From Antedon mediterranea (taxonomy: Eukaryota > Echinodermata > Crinoidea > Comatulida > Antedonidae), in assembly GCF_964355755.1 (NCBI RefSeq), contig NC_092672.1, forward strand, positions 18,782,501 through 18,846,500: DNA of 64,000 nt, in the 5' to 3' direction. Below are positions 10,909 to 22,497 of this stretch, one piece after another. The position numbers and the translations under genes were made by a program. The notes under the pieces are model-generated. The model saw only the letters and a list, made by a program, of their open reading frames with translations. It did not search any database and was not told the origin of the DNA. Within the stretch, counting starts at the first letter, position 1. The number at the start of each line of letters is the position of its first letter.

Positions 10909-13629
10909 GTTCTAACTAGGCCTAGGCATTTTATGTTATTTATTTTCTCTATAATATGGTTAAATTATTATCCAACTATGATTGTGAATCTTTGTATATT
11001 TTTTTAATAATTATGGTGACACACAATCGGACAATAGATTAATACTAGGCCTAGGCTAGGCCTATACTATAATAGTGAATAGGCTAGGCTACAGTAGTAG
11101 GACTAGCCTACCCAGGGAGTTGTTAATTAGACAACTCCCTGGCCTACCTAGGCCTATATGACATGAAGTTCATAATGTAGTGAGTACTGAATTTGATTGA
11201 TTTATACTGTATGTGATGAACTGTATCTACTGTATGTGCCTACTGTATCTAGTAGGCTTAGGCCTACAGTATACTCTTTCCAAATATAAAATAAAAGTTG
11301 GGTGTTTACTTCGGTCATCTTTTGAGAGGCTTGGAATACCCACAAAGACACCCTTTAACAACATAGCCTCATAGGCCTATTATTAATTGTTATTAAAAAG
11401 ATGCTTAGTATTTATAAAATAATATATTATTATATATTTCACCAGGTAGGCCTAGGTGCATAATTCCATACGGTACATTTTAAACAAATGAAATTGATAG
11501 ATACTGTGGTATTCAAATAATAAGCTAGGCGCTACTACTTATTTATGTTACATACTGGAAAAGACATACAGTATGTAAAATGAATTCATACAAAAATCCA
11601 TAGCTCAATTAATTCAGTGTTTTAAATGGTATAAAATGTGCCAAATTATATGCTATGTGTGTAATCTCACTTCATCAGGTGCATGAATTAATGGCCTAGT
11701 ACATAATCATTATTTATTAAAGTTAAAAAAAGACCTATTTTAATTTGAAAAAAAATTATTTTATCCAAAACCCTAAAATAATTAAAATGTCACTGCCTCA
11801 ATGACCATATACAGCCTAGGCCTACTGTTTAAACAAAGTATTTATAGATGCAGGGCTATCCTAGGCCTAGTTACAAGCAAGTAAAAATATATTTAATACA
11901 AAAAATATCTGTAACATGAATTCACACACAAAGTGATATGGTCTAGATACTGTATCAGTTAATTAAACCTTTCAGTGTTTTCTTTTTGAACAAGTATACT
12001 GTATATCTAACTTAGAGTGGACCTGATCGTCTTTTTCCCTATTTTTAAGTGGGCTAATGAAGGTGGTACCGAACGTCGACACAAATCTGGAACCTAGCGA
12101 AACAACTCTAACTAAGAAAGCCTACTATATGCAGTAGGCTTTGTTTTTGTTTGGAATGGGATTACTAGCCTAGAAAAAAAAGGCACAACCTTTATCGAGT
12201 TAAAAATAAAGCAGTAGTGTTCTTTCATTAATATAATAATATAATATATTCATAACATTTCTTTAAAAAAAGACAATTTTATGAATACTCTTCAGAGATC
12301 CAGATGAATATTTACACTAATAATACTAATAATAATATATAACTTGGAAATTAGTAACTCTAAGTCTAGTATTAAGCCTAAGTCTGCTAGATAGCATTTA
12401 CTTTAATAACATCCAATAATTACTGTTTATGTAGAAAAAGTGTGTATGGCTTTATTTTAAGCCTAGCACTATTATAGTACAGTAACTAGCAGTAACCTGT
12501 GCTCCATCTGCCTTAATATTTGGTTATACTAATTCGCATGGGATGAGTAAGTACTGTATAATATCCCTGATAAAAGTACGCTGACAAACTATTGTATCAA
12601 GAATAAATTCGGAACTATTTACAATACAGTCATTGATTTTTTGTTCCTTCACCTTGAAATGTCTGTAAATTTAAAAATGAAAGCAATACTGGATGTGGAA
12701 CTTCATTGTCTTACAGTAAGAATTTACAAAAATAAAAGAAAATAAAGAAAAATTGTGCTGTGTGAACATTAATCTAGGGTGCGCATTAGAAAGTGACAAC
12801 ATGCATGTCGAATAGAAGGGTAAGAAGCAAATTATACAAATGACCTCATATTGCTCACAATTGATAATTTTAAATAATCTGTTTTCCATAATTGTGGTGT
12901 TTTTTTTGTGTAATGATTATTTTTATTCATTTACATTTTTTTAAATTTTGATGGTTTTTGACATTTTGCATTTATTTTATTATTTACAAATTTCGCAAAT
13001 TCGAACTCGACTGTACTAACTGAGTGAGTATTGATATCAAAAGTCTTTACTCACTGAGCTAACCATGATTTACAAAATATTATAATTAAATGAAATGTTC
13101 CATAAATTGTTAATTATAATTGTTGATAATTTCAAGTTGTCAGTTCAGCAACTAGTTCTAAGAAATAGATACATTTGTTATTACAGTAATTTGCCAGCAT
13201 TTAATTTTTTTTTTTGCTGGACTTTTTTATTTCAATGCTAAATTGAATTACAATTAAAGCCTAAGATAATTTGCCACAATAACCTTTCAATAACATTTTT
13301 CTTTATTTTTACCAGATTCCTAAAATAATCCATTGGTCAAGTGTGGCTCACAATCAGCGATACATGTGAACAAGACTGTTGTTTTCTCTCATTTTGTTTA
13401 TTGCCAACATAATACATGCCATTGTTTTAGGATTATTTAACCCTACCCATCCAATTACAAACCTTTCCATTATAATAAGTGCTTCTTTTTTTTAAATGAA
13501 AGTACTGTACATTACCAAAGACTTCCAACTAGCTACTAAGCTAGTACTACAAATAAACAGTGTGTTTTTAGATGAAAGAGTATGCCTCAACCAAAAACAT
13601 TACTAACACCCCTTAGTAAATGAAATGGA
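10909..13629. other. Non-coding TAGGCC-rich and AT-rich stretch with two small hairpins
   Basis: No supported gene. It starts with the 9-bp target duplication of copy B, then dispersed TAGGCC words. A 12-bp perfect inverted repeat lies at 11112-11142, and a second hairpin (AAAGCCTACT / AGTAGGCTTT) near 12117-12142. The rest is AT-rich with short frames lacking coding character. Confidence 0.45.
11112..11142. repeat. Perfect 12-bp inverted repeat with 7-bp loop
   Basis: CCAGGGAGTTGT and ACAACTCCCTGG flank TAATTAG, and GCCTA occurs immediately outside both arms (11106-11110 and 11142-11146, the right one overlapping the arm by one base). It could be a miniature inverted-repeat relic with a 5-bp target duplication, or a cruciform site. 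GC content is well above the surroundings. Confidence 0.6.
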
Positions 13630-13901
13630 ATGAAGAGTCCCAACAAACATTTCTTGGATTCATCAAGTGAAGATGAGAATGAGATAAGCAACAACACTGT
13701 CTTGTTTTCAAACTCTTCCTACGGTATAAATTCATTGACAGTATAAATTTTGGCCATGTATTCCTAATTTACTTGACTGATTGTTTTTTATAGGAACCAA
13801 TGAGGAGAAAAAAAAGAAATATTCGTCATCCCATGAGGAATTTCAGAAAGCAGTTCTCAGGCACAGTGGTTTTTTCTATGTTAAAGGGGAAATTGACTGA
13901 G
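13630..13901 (+). other. Possible two-exon coding fragment (tentative)
   Basis: An ATG at 13630 opens 31 codons rich in Ser, Asp, Glu and Asn (contains SSSEDENEISNN), ending at a GT donor (13724). A T-rich tract and AG precede 13794, where the phase-1 frame continues as TNEEKKKKYSSSHEEFQKAV and beyond, to a TGA directly in front of a GTAAGT donor-like word. Together they give about 66 residues without a known domain. It may be the start of an unrecognised gene or an old transposon ORF; base composition alone could mislead. Transcript evidence would decide. Confidence 0.25.
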
Positions 13902-14420
13902 TAAGTTTATTGTAAAAATGTAATGTAAATACATTGTTCAAAAGTGTTCACAATTTTTTATTTTGCACAAACTTTTATTACAGTACAACCTCAATTGTAA
14001 ATCGATGATGATGTAGAGGGGGCATTTGTAATCTCCTTACTGTTGTAAAGATAGGCTAAAACAGACATACAGGTAGGTCATTTCAATTGCTAATTTGATC
14101 AACTAAGACAATTAATGTTGATGTTGTAATTAGTAAACATATTCACAATGAATCAGCAGAAAGAAAATATGATGTTAACAAGATTTGTATTTTTTTTAGA
14201 TTTATTTTTAAAATGTATTTCATTATTCATATAATATATAATTCATTTTTTTTTTTTATTAAAAGAAAATTTTTTAATTTAAAAATTTGTTAATATTGAT
14301 AATTAAATTTTCTTTTTCCAGCATTTGTTAAATTGTAAACATATATTTTATTGTATATTATATTTGTTAAAAGTAAGGAAAACATAAAGCAGTGGGTGTA
14401 CCTCAAAAGCCATTGACAGT

Positions 14421-15020
14421 ATTGGCTAGTGATATTGTTGTACCTAATTGGTAATGGTAAATGTCTATTCCACCTTTTTTTGTTTTACCATCTGCAAGCA
14501 AGCATTCTTGTGACAAAGAGATATCATGTAATGTAATACTACAATTTTTGTTGCAGTCTTTCACTAGAATAATTAATTGTAGTCTTTTTTCATTTTGATT
14601 TAGAAAATATGTTATCTTATCTTCTTTCTCAGACATTTCTATTTCCTTCCCAAGTAACAGGGGTGGATCTTGGATTTTGATAAATAGGGAGCCGATGGGA
14701 AAATAATCATCTAGGGGGGTTTTTCTAGATGCCCGGAGATAGCATCTGAGACGTTTTTGCCAGTCGATTCTTGTCATATAATTATCTGAATATAGTGGGT
14801 TTTATAGACCATAGCCTATTATATATACGAAACTGTTTTTTTTTTCTCTTTTGTGCCAATAGCATAAAGCCTGTTCTCCTGTTAACGAAACGTTTCGACT
14901 AGTTGCGTTAAGTTGTGTCGAATTTTCAAATCATTAAAGTTGGAAAGAGCCGGACCAAGATCGTTAATGTTTCTTGGTTCTTTCGAGCGTTGCTGGGACA
15001 GATGGATATGAAGTTGAACA
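14421..15020. repeat. Interspersed repeat, copy 1 (partner at 17113)
   Basis: Strong similarity to 17113-17575 from GGCTAGTGATATTGTTGTAC-like sequence through the GGGGTGGATCTTGGATTTTG region to the GTTTCTTGGTTCTTTCGAGC end, with about 130 bp extra in this copy. A 124-codon minus-strand frame (14403-14777) is open here but broken in copy 2 and has no recognisable domain, so it is treated as repeat sequence. GGGCGGATC(T/C)AGGATTTTG-like words are common in invertebrate interspersed repeats. Confidence 0.7.
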
Positions 15021-15657
15021 TCTCAAGGTAGTTTTCATTTGATATACATTTCTCTGTTTAAATGTCACATTATAATGAGCATGAATTCATTTTGTTTTGT
15101 TTTTTGGTTTTCTCTACAACATTACAATATTCAGGAGCATGAATTGATTGTAAATCATATTAGCTGATCATAGTCAATATCAAATACAAATGCTATATTA
15201 AAATGCTGCTATGTAACTTGGGTGTAGGTGTAGTAATGTGTCATTGTATCTTGACACAGGAAACCTATTAATTGCCAAACTATGATTTGATATATTTTTG
15301 TTCTTTATTGATTGATGATATGGATATGAATCAGAAAATGTGGAGCTGAGCAGAGTTGATGAATGAAAAGCTTCTCAAACAAATTGACAAACTGAATGAA
15401 GTGGTTGCTGTATGGAGTGTAATTGTAAGTTTCATGTTTAATATTTATATTTAACATTGAAACTAATAAATTCCACCCATATTCATGTGATGTATGTTTT
15501 GATATACAGTACTCCTATTTCATATTTTTTTTAATTGGATATTACTGTCAGCAAATTACCTAATTCTGGGATTTGTCTGTTATTATAAATGTTGACTATT
15601 GTTGTGTACATATTCACATACATGTGTTTTTCTGTTTATTATTTTCTTGGACTGTAG

Positions 15658-15769
15658 ATCTGCCAGATGTTTTACGTAAACATGGCGATTGTTTAGCAGA
15701 TGTGTCCACCAAACGATCGTCTGTGTTTTCCAGATCAATTGCGACAATCTCTGGCAAAAAGAATCCTAG
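15658..15769 (+). other. Exon-like segment (tentative)
   Basis: Preceded by a pyrimidine-rich tract and AG (TTTTCTTGGACTGTAG) and followed by a GTAATT donor-like word. It is open as LPDVLRKHGDCLADVSTKRS and onward to SGKKNP, without stops. A second exon-like segment lies upstream (about 15352-15423, ending at GTAAGT, open as LMNEKLLKQIDKLNEVVAVW), but the splice phases of the two do not agree. No domain is recognised. It could be a decayed host gene or the exon of a spliced transposon. Confidence 0.25.
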
Positions 15770-15944
15770 GTAATTCATCAAGTTCATTTTACAATTTATC
15801 TTCTGTTACAATAGGTGTTCAAAATTAATCATTTTTACGCCTTGTATATTTGTCCGGAATTACATAGTGCAGTAAAATAGTGAAACTGAGTTTAAGGTTA
15901 GTTGCTCTATGTAATGCTGAACGAATGATCACAGCCTTCTTTTG

Positions 15945-16070
15945 GAGTGGAGTTGTGGCTGGGTGGTTATGATGATTTTGTACCAATTCAAGGGTCCTGG
16001 GTTTTCAGTCCTGTCAGATGTCAAGATTTTTTCTAATGACTAATTTGTTTATGTAGAGCATCTTCTGTAT
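15945..16070 (+). repeat. Possible tRNA-derived SINE remnant
   Basis: GTGGCTGGGTGGTTATGATG resembles an A box (TRGYNNARNGG, degenerate), and GGGTTTTCAGTCC 43 bp later resembles a B box. It is followed by GTCAGATGTCAAGATTTTTTC, ending in a T run. No cloverleaf is preserved. This could be a chance match. Confidence 0.3.
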
Positions 16071-16289
16071 GTTTGTCTTTTGAATAGGATTGCCACCTTT
16101 TAGAAGGATAGTGAATGAATTCGCTTATGGTTATCCTTGGCAATTTCCCTAAATACAGAAAGAATTTTATTAATTCATTCTTTTCTCAGTATAGAAGTAA
16201 TTTAGAAGTTATAGTCACAACTTTAAATTGACTTTTATTAATACAACAAACTAAATATTATTGTGCTGTCAGTATTTCTTTAATTTATA

Positions 16290-16960
16290 GTGTGTTGCAA
16301 TTTCCACTATCAAAGAGTTTCTTTAGCAATATCTTAATCATCATAATCTCGTTTGTCCACTTATGGTGCCAGACCTTCTTGTCCTCCACCCTTTTTTCGA
16401 TCCCCATCTACAGTACTATACCTTGGTCCACTTCTCTTCCATTATGCTTAATACAGTGTATCCATCTCTTTCTCGCCACCCCCTGTTGGTCTTCTACCCA
16501 CTCCTACTCTTTCTGCAATCCATCCGATTATAGCATTTTTCTCCCTCATTTTCATATATCCATAATATCAGAGCCTGCATTCTTGAATTTTATCCCTCAT
16601 TTTTCTAACTTATAGTTTCACTCTTTTGATAGCTCTCATGCGTCTCATCTCAACAGCCTCCAGTTTCTTTATCTGCCATCGAGTTTCCGCCCCATGCATG
16701 CCTACTGGTCTAGTCATGTAGTCTTATACCTGGCTCTAGCTTCCTTGGCATCTCGTCATATATCATTCACTCACCTTTTCCTTGCAGTCTTCTTCAGTTC
16801 TCTGTCCTTATGTAACCAGCTGCCTAGATACGTAACCTACTTTAGTTGATATCTATATCTATGCCTGAAGACTCACAGATTGCTGGCATATTACACCTTT
16901 TTCTTAGCCTTGCTCATCCTTCCTATCAGTTATTGGGTTTCTAACTACCGTTTTTGTTTA
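16290..16960 (-). pseudogene. Decayed LINE reverse-transcriptase C-terminal region
   Basis: The minus strand, read with frame changes and stops, gives HGAETRWQIKKLEAVEMRRM followed by RAIKRV, the familiar post-RT motif of RTE/jockey-type LINEs (YGAETW...LEAFEMR..R.I). Downstream are pieces like GRRPTGGGEKEMD that parallel the basic GRP..RW tail. No intact frame remains. It is an old, 5'-truncated copy. Confidence 0.55.
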
Positions 16961-17112
16961 TTCAGATTAAATTGGCAGGAAGGCCCCAAAATATGTTGTG
17001 AAAATGTGAACAAGGGTAACTTAAAAAATTAAATACAGTAGATGCCTATTTCTTTTCAAGGGAACATATGGTATTCCTTGTTAATCTGTGTCCGATGTGC
17101 ACTAAACCAGTA

Positions 17113-17575
17113 TTAGCTAGTGATATTGTTGTACCTGATTGGTAATGGTAAATGATTCCACCTTTTTTGTTTTACCATCTGCAAGCAAGCATTCTTGTGA
17201 CAAAGGGATATCATGTAATACTACAATATTTGTGGCAGTCTTTCACTAGTATAATTGTAGTCTTTTTTCATTTTTTTATAGCCATCTAATGGAGATCTTC
17301 TTTCCCAGGCATTTCTATTTCCTTCCCAAGTAACAGGGGCGGATCTAGGATTTTGATAAATAGGGTGGGGGGGCCGATATGGGAAAATAATCGTTTTTCT
17401 AGATGCCCGGAGATACAGTAGCATCTGAGGTGTTTTTGCCAGTCGATTCTTGTCATATAATTATCTGAATGTAGTGGGTTTTATAGACCATAGCCTATTT
17501 ACACATTTTTTACGCGATCGTTAATGGTTTCTTGGTTCTTTCGAGCGTTGCTGAGACAGATAGATGTGAAGTTTT
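17113..17575. repeat. Interspersed repeat, copy 2 (partner at 14421)
   Basis: Direct-orientation copy of the 14421-15020 repeat lacking about 130 bp near its right end, with a diverged middle around 17270-17310. It shares AGATGCCCGGAGATA and the GTCGATTCTTGTCATATAAT stretch. Coding potential is not conserved between copies. Confidence 0.7.
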
Positions 17576-17839
17576 TGCGAAGCCAAGGGCGGTCATGTGC
17601 GGCGGGGCCCGCGTAAAAATTGGAAAAGTTATGGGTTTTGATGCTTCAACTTCAATTTATGAAGCATTTGATCCGTCAGTCTTTTAACGATCGTAATGTT
17701 GAAGTTGAACTCAGATTTAAACGATTTTTAATGTTGATTTGTACACCCTTTTCCTGTAAAAGCGTTGACAAAATCGTATGTAAATGGATACATAATATAT
17801 ATGTATATATATAAATCCGCCCCCCCTGAGTAATGATAT

Positions 17840-18060
17840 TGCTTATCAATTCCTTTCCATCTTTCCTTCAATGGAATTCAACACCTTATGCCCTCCTCTT
17901 CTCTTCCAATTCTGTATTTCTAGCCTTCATTCTTTGTACCTCCTGTAGGAAACCTTGGTTCTCCGACATAAATCTGTCCCCTCACCCATTCATTAGTTTT
18001 TCCCTCTGTCCATCTAACTCTTAGAATCGTCCAACACAGTCTCATCTCAAATAAGACATA
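17840..18060 (-). pseudogene. Decayed LINE fragment (post-RT region)
   Basis: The minus strand reads FEMRLCWTILRVRWTEGKTN followed by EWV, matching the R.ML.I.WT....TN.EV signature found after the RT domain of RTE/jockey-type LINEs. Stops follow. It may be a second piece of the same decayed element family as 16290-16960. Confidence 0.5.
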
Positions 18061-18119
18061 TTAATTTGGCAGCTGTAACTGGAGGTTTTATGACATATCC
18101 GATACAGCTACTGTATAAA

Positions 18120-19750
18120 AACCCATCACATGTTTGAGAGGATGGTGGGGATATTTCTGCTTGGGCTAGTGGTTGTAAGCTATCAAATTGACCAGAATTG
18201 TAAACGACATTATTAAAGTATTTTAGTTATCTCTGGGAAGGGGATGGGAGGTTGGGGTGGGGCTGTAGGTTTAGGCAATATGACACCTATTCATTTGCAT
18301 AGTTTGCAAAGTACTTAAACTATGCCTTAAACAGCTATGCATCACCCTCTTATTAAGACGAAGAAGAATTAAAATGTTTGGTATCAAATGACCACAATTG
18401 TACCTGGAAAGTTCTAAACTATATTTCAACATCATCCGCCATCTTGGATTCAAGTGGGAGAGGGGGTGGGGAAATAGGGTCAGGTGTGGGGTAGAGGGGA
18501 TAGTGAGGATTTTGCTTAGGTTAGGGATAGTAGGCTATCAAACAAATTGACCAGAATTGTGGTTGAATAATGTTAAAGTATTTTAATTATCGCTGGGAAG
18601 GGGCTGGGAGTTTGGGGTGGAGATGTAGCCTATTTCCGATGACCGAAACTGTACTGGAAATGTTTTAAACTACATTTGAAAACTGCCACTGAGGGATTAT
18701 GGGTTGGGAGTGATGGCTAACATAATTTGTACTGGAACCATTTTAAACACATCACCCAGTATCTGGGGTGTGTTGTGATGGAGGAGGAAATTAAGTAGTA
18801 TGATTGGAATTGTACTAGGAAAATTTACTACATTTGGACTGTCCAGCAGAGGAGTTAAGGTTTGTTGATTCTGGCTGGGATGGTAAGAGGAGAAAGACTG
18901 GGGGACCGCAGTATAAAAATTAGATATCAGCCAATATGGCACCTATTCATTTACACAGTTAACAACGTACTATATGCCTATCATAGCTATGTATACCCCT
19001 CTCATTTTGAAGCTAAAGTTGAATTGAATTTGTCCTGCACTGGGAAGAATTTGTTTTTAAAAAAGAGAGTGTGTGGTTTTATTGAAGAGGGGTGGAGTTT
19101 GGTGAGTATAGGGAGATTTCTGCTTGGGCTTGGGGTAGTAGGCTATCAAACTGACCAGAATTGTTTTAGGAAATTTTAAAAGAATTTAATTATCTCTGGG
19201 AAGGGACTTGGTGTGAGGTCGTAGGCCTTTCAACACGACCGAAACTGTACTGGGAATGTACTGTAAAAGCTACATTCGAAAACTGCCACTGAGGGCTTAT
19301 GGGTTGGGAGTAATAACCTAACACAATTTGTACTGGAAAAGTCTTAAACACATCACCCAGTATGGGGTGTGTTGGGAGGGGGAAAGGTGGAGATACTGGC
19401 ATTTAGGGGTAATGTAGTACGACATAATTGGAATTGTACTTGGAAAAGTTACTACATTTGAACTGTCCTACGGAGGAGTTAAGGTTTGTTGATTGAGGTG
19501 GGATGGAGAGTGGAAAAAGAAGGCTATTGAAGAGGTAATTCAGCGGTATCAAAATTAGATATTTTAATCATTACCCAATATGACACCTATTCATTTATAC
19601 AGTTTGCAAAGTATTTAAACCATGCCTACCAGCTATGTATCGCCCTCCTATTAGGAAGCTAAAGTTCTTGAAGTAATATTTGTACTGATCACCCGAGTGT
19701 TGGGTGTGATTGAGTTGGTGAGTATAGGGAGATACTTGCATCCAGGGGGT
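18120..19750. repeat. Degenerate tandem repeat, unit about 0.6 kb, 2.5-3 copies
   Basis: Landmark words recur in order: TATGACACCTATTCATTT-like at about 18279, 18932 and 19576; GACCGAAACTGTACTGG at 18641 and 19237; CTATCAAA..TGACCAGAATTG at about 18179, 18536 and 19142; CTGGGAAGGG at about 18232, 18593 and 19196. Spacing is mostly 600-650 bp, with one partial unit of about 357 bp. Copies are diverged by point changes and indels. Frames inside are broken between units, so it is non-coding. Confidence 0.8.
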
Positions 19751-19769
19751 TATGAGGTGCATCTAATTA

Positions 19770-20700
19770 ATTGGAATTTCATTGAGATGGTTTTATACTA
19801 AATTGGAATCCCGCCCTGGGGCGGGTATAATTGCTAGTAGTTAATATATGCAAGCGATCGTGGTATTTCAATAAGAATGTTCTTCTATGCCTGCATGTGC
19901 TCAATAATTTGTTTAAGAGAGCAAATATCAGGCTTATATATAATGAAATATTTTTTTTTGAATAAGGCTTACATTTGGCTAATACCCGCCATATACTATT
20001 TGTTATACTTTTCATTACGGAATGAGCTTATATGCCCCTTGTATCTACACTTAAAAGTATTTTCTGTCAGTCCAACATATGTTTCAACTTTGTTAAGTGT
20101 CGTTTCTTCTGACAGTGGCCTGGTATACTACACCACTTTTTAAGCATTTCCCATCTATATGCCTCTACAGTTCATGGCCGATTCTAGTTTTAAACCATAT
20201 AATGTTCCGGTGTCTGTTTCTCTTCTTGTTTTCTCGCGTGTTGTTAGTGTTTGGGCTAGATGTTAGTTTGTAGTCGAATCAGCTTTTATTTAAGGCTTCC
20301 TGGTAAGGTTTCTTTGTGATGTTAAAGACCTCTTCGTTAGATGTTTTTTAATATGGAAGGCAGATGGTTACTCTTACAGTGGGCATAACAGGGTTTGTTA
20401 TTTTCTTTCAGGAAAGGTCTGTAGGTTCCGTCATTCAAGTTGAGTGTAACATCTAGATAGTTACTTATCTTCTTGTTTGCCTCGATGGTGATTTTCAAAT
20501 TGTATTCTTTGAATGTGTTACAAGTCCATCATCTCTGTAGAGTCCTATGTTATTACCATATTTCGTCTCAAGTTTGGCTAGTATGAATAAACCAATTAAT
20601 TTGCATGTTTCTGCTCCATCAAAGTAACCCATAGTAACATCAAACACGGTCTGGGTGTTTCTTTTGCACCAAACTGACTCATCGTTAATTAATAGCATTT
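19770..20700 (-). pseudogene. Decayed Penelope-type retroelement: RT (YRDD) plus GIY-YIG-like C-terminus
   Basis: The minus strand encodes FDVTMGYFDGAETCKLIGLF and then YRDDGL (20495-20698). With a frameshift it continues as [20 protein letters not shown] and [20 protein letters not shown], typical of an RT-coding family abundant in aquatic invertebrates. Further on, pieces resembling YVGLTDRK...NEKY and CKPYSKKNISLYI recall a GIY-YIG-like C-terminal region. YRDD is the RT catalytic box. Stops and frameshifts make it inactive. Clade assignment within Penelope-like elements is uncertain. Confidence 0.55.
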
Positions 20701-21300
20701 CTCTGCTTTAAAGGAGAACCAATAAATAAATAAAATATACAATAAAATAACTTATAAATTATTGTTTTCTCATTTAGATCTTTCAAAAAGCTGAGCGTTT
20801 GGTGTGGACAAAAATATGTATACAGATGGCTATCCAGCAGTAACCTGTAGCAACGTCAACATAGCAAGCCCGTAGACTAATTCCTCGCGTATTTAGGCGA
20901 GATTTAGAGAAAATAGAAAAGATATATATATTTATATACATAAAACAGCAATGTGAAAAATAATATTAATTACATTTATGGCGATATAAATGGCGAATGT
21001 AAAAAAAACAGTATGTTAAGGCAAAATAAAAAACATATATGTTGACAAAACAAATTTTAATTCACGACTAATATATGACCTTAATGTTTTATTTGATTGG
21101 TGCTTAATCCTAAAAAGCCATGCATTGCAGGTCTGCTTTGCAAAAAAACACACCATAAATACAATTTTGCTTTGATGATAAACCAATTACTATTGTTTAG
21201 ACTGTATTTTTTGGTGTTACCCTTCAGAATAATCTCAGTCATAACATTGTAGAAAACTGTTTATATTGCGAACCCTTAAACAATCTGGGCTTCACAAAAC
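20701..21300. other. Non-coding AT-rich stretch
   Basis: No gene seen. Around 20960-21080 there is a diverged partial copy of the ATGGCGAATGTAAAAAAACAG tandem unit found at 21950-22440 and 26690-27110. Confidence 0.4.
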
Positions 21301-21329
21301 AACCGTCCACAAAGGATATATAAGAAGAT

Positions 21330-21870
21330 GCAGATGTTGTGTGGCACCCAGGTCTAAGTAATACTATTGAAACTATACAGAAATGGGTATGTTGTATTAT
21401 CCTTGGAATTTAAACTAGTCCTAGAAATTCATTCTGCTCTTAAAGGGTTTGATAACTAAGCCTCATTCTTCTGACCTCGTACCTCCCGCTCGTTACCAAA
21501 CACATAATAGACAAAACCTAATTGTAATAAAATCACTCAATTTATACAAAACCTGATTCTTTAATAGCCCAATTCCATATTATATTCAATTACTTAATGA
21601 CTCATGAATTATATATTGTATACCTGTAGTGACTACACAGAGCAGCCACTCTTCTGATTGGTGTTGTTGTTGGCCATCTTCCAAGGATGATGCCATACGC
21701 CTCTAAGTTTACTGTTTTATGTATTTCTCCTTGATTCATTGATATTTAAATTGTAATTTTTATATTGTAATTTTTTTAATAGTAAATATTCTTATTACAT
21801 TACAAGCAATTTGGCCCTTTGAGCCACCATGTGTTGTATTGTTTTATGAAATAAAGTAACAGATACATAT
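21330..21870 (+). mobile_element. Decayed LINE 3' end (post-RT region and 3' UTR)
   Basis: With frame changes the plus strand reads VWHPGLSNTIETIQKWVCCI followed by ILG, then NSPIPYYIQLLND. These parallel the conserved tail VWHPGLT...IQ.R...IILG and NSFIPYxIRLLN of several LINE groups. Downstream GCAATTTGGCCCTTTGAGCC and AATAAAG resemble a LINE 3' terminus. It is 5'-truncated and inactive. Confidence 0.55.
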
Positions 21871-21949
21871 GTATAACAACATTGTCATTTTTATATTATT
21901 TTGAAAAATGTGTTTTGTTTAGAAAATGTAATGATATAATGCGGTATAT

Positions 21950-22440
21950 AGCTTGCTGTTGTTTTAGCTATTCCAAATCCACTGTAAAAATAATTACATT
22001 TAATGCAAAGACGAATGTGAAAAACAGTGCATTATGGCGAAATAATGAAATTATATTTGAAAATTATTTGCTAACAAATTTTATAAAAATATTAATTCAC
22101 GACTGCTTTAATCTCATTCTTCCCTGATAGTGTAGTTAAAATTACTATCACACATGTTCTAGCTATTCCAAATCCACTATAAAAATAATACCATTTATAA
22201 TGCTATGTAAATGGCGAATGTAAAAAAACAGACGTAGGCGAAATAGAAAAATTATAATTATTTGCTAACAAATCTTAAAAATATTAATTCACGACTGCTT
22301 TAATCTCATTCTTCCCTGATAGTGATAGTGTAGTTAAAACTACTATGACACATGTTCTAGCTAATCCAATTCTACTTTAGCCTAAAAATAATAGTACCAT
22401 TTATCATATCAATTTTATCGTTTTACATTTATTTTAGTGC
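21950..22440. repeat. Tandem repeat, unit about 190 bp (two and a half copies)
   Basis: The words TTCTAGCTATTCCAAATCCA, AAATGGCGAATGTAAAAAAA and TTCACGACTGCTTTAATCTC recur in order at about 190-bp spacing. Related units lie at 20960-21080 and 26690-27110, so the TIR elements at 22498 and 24814 sit between blocks of this repeat. Confidence 0.7.
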
Positions 22441-22497
22441 AATTAAATTTTAATTCAGTGCAAACTGCAGTGCGCAATTTCACTGCAGACTTCGTAC

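Noticed and set aside
14403-14777. 124-codon minus-strand frame
   Set aside because: Falls in an interspersed repeat and is broken in the second copy; no domain.
16292-16615. 107-codon plus-strand frame
   Set aside because: Antisense to LINE post-RT remnants readable on the minus strand.
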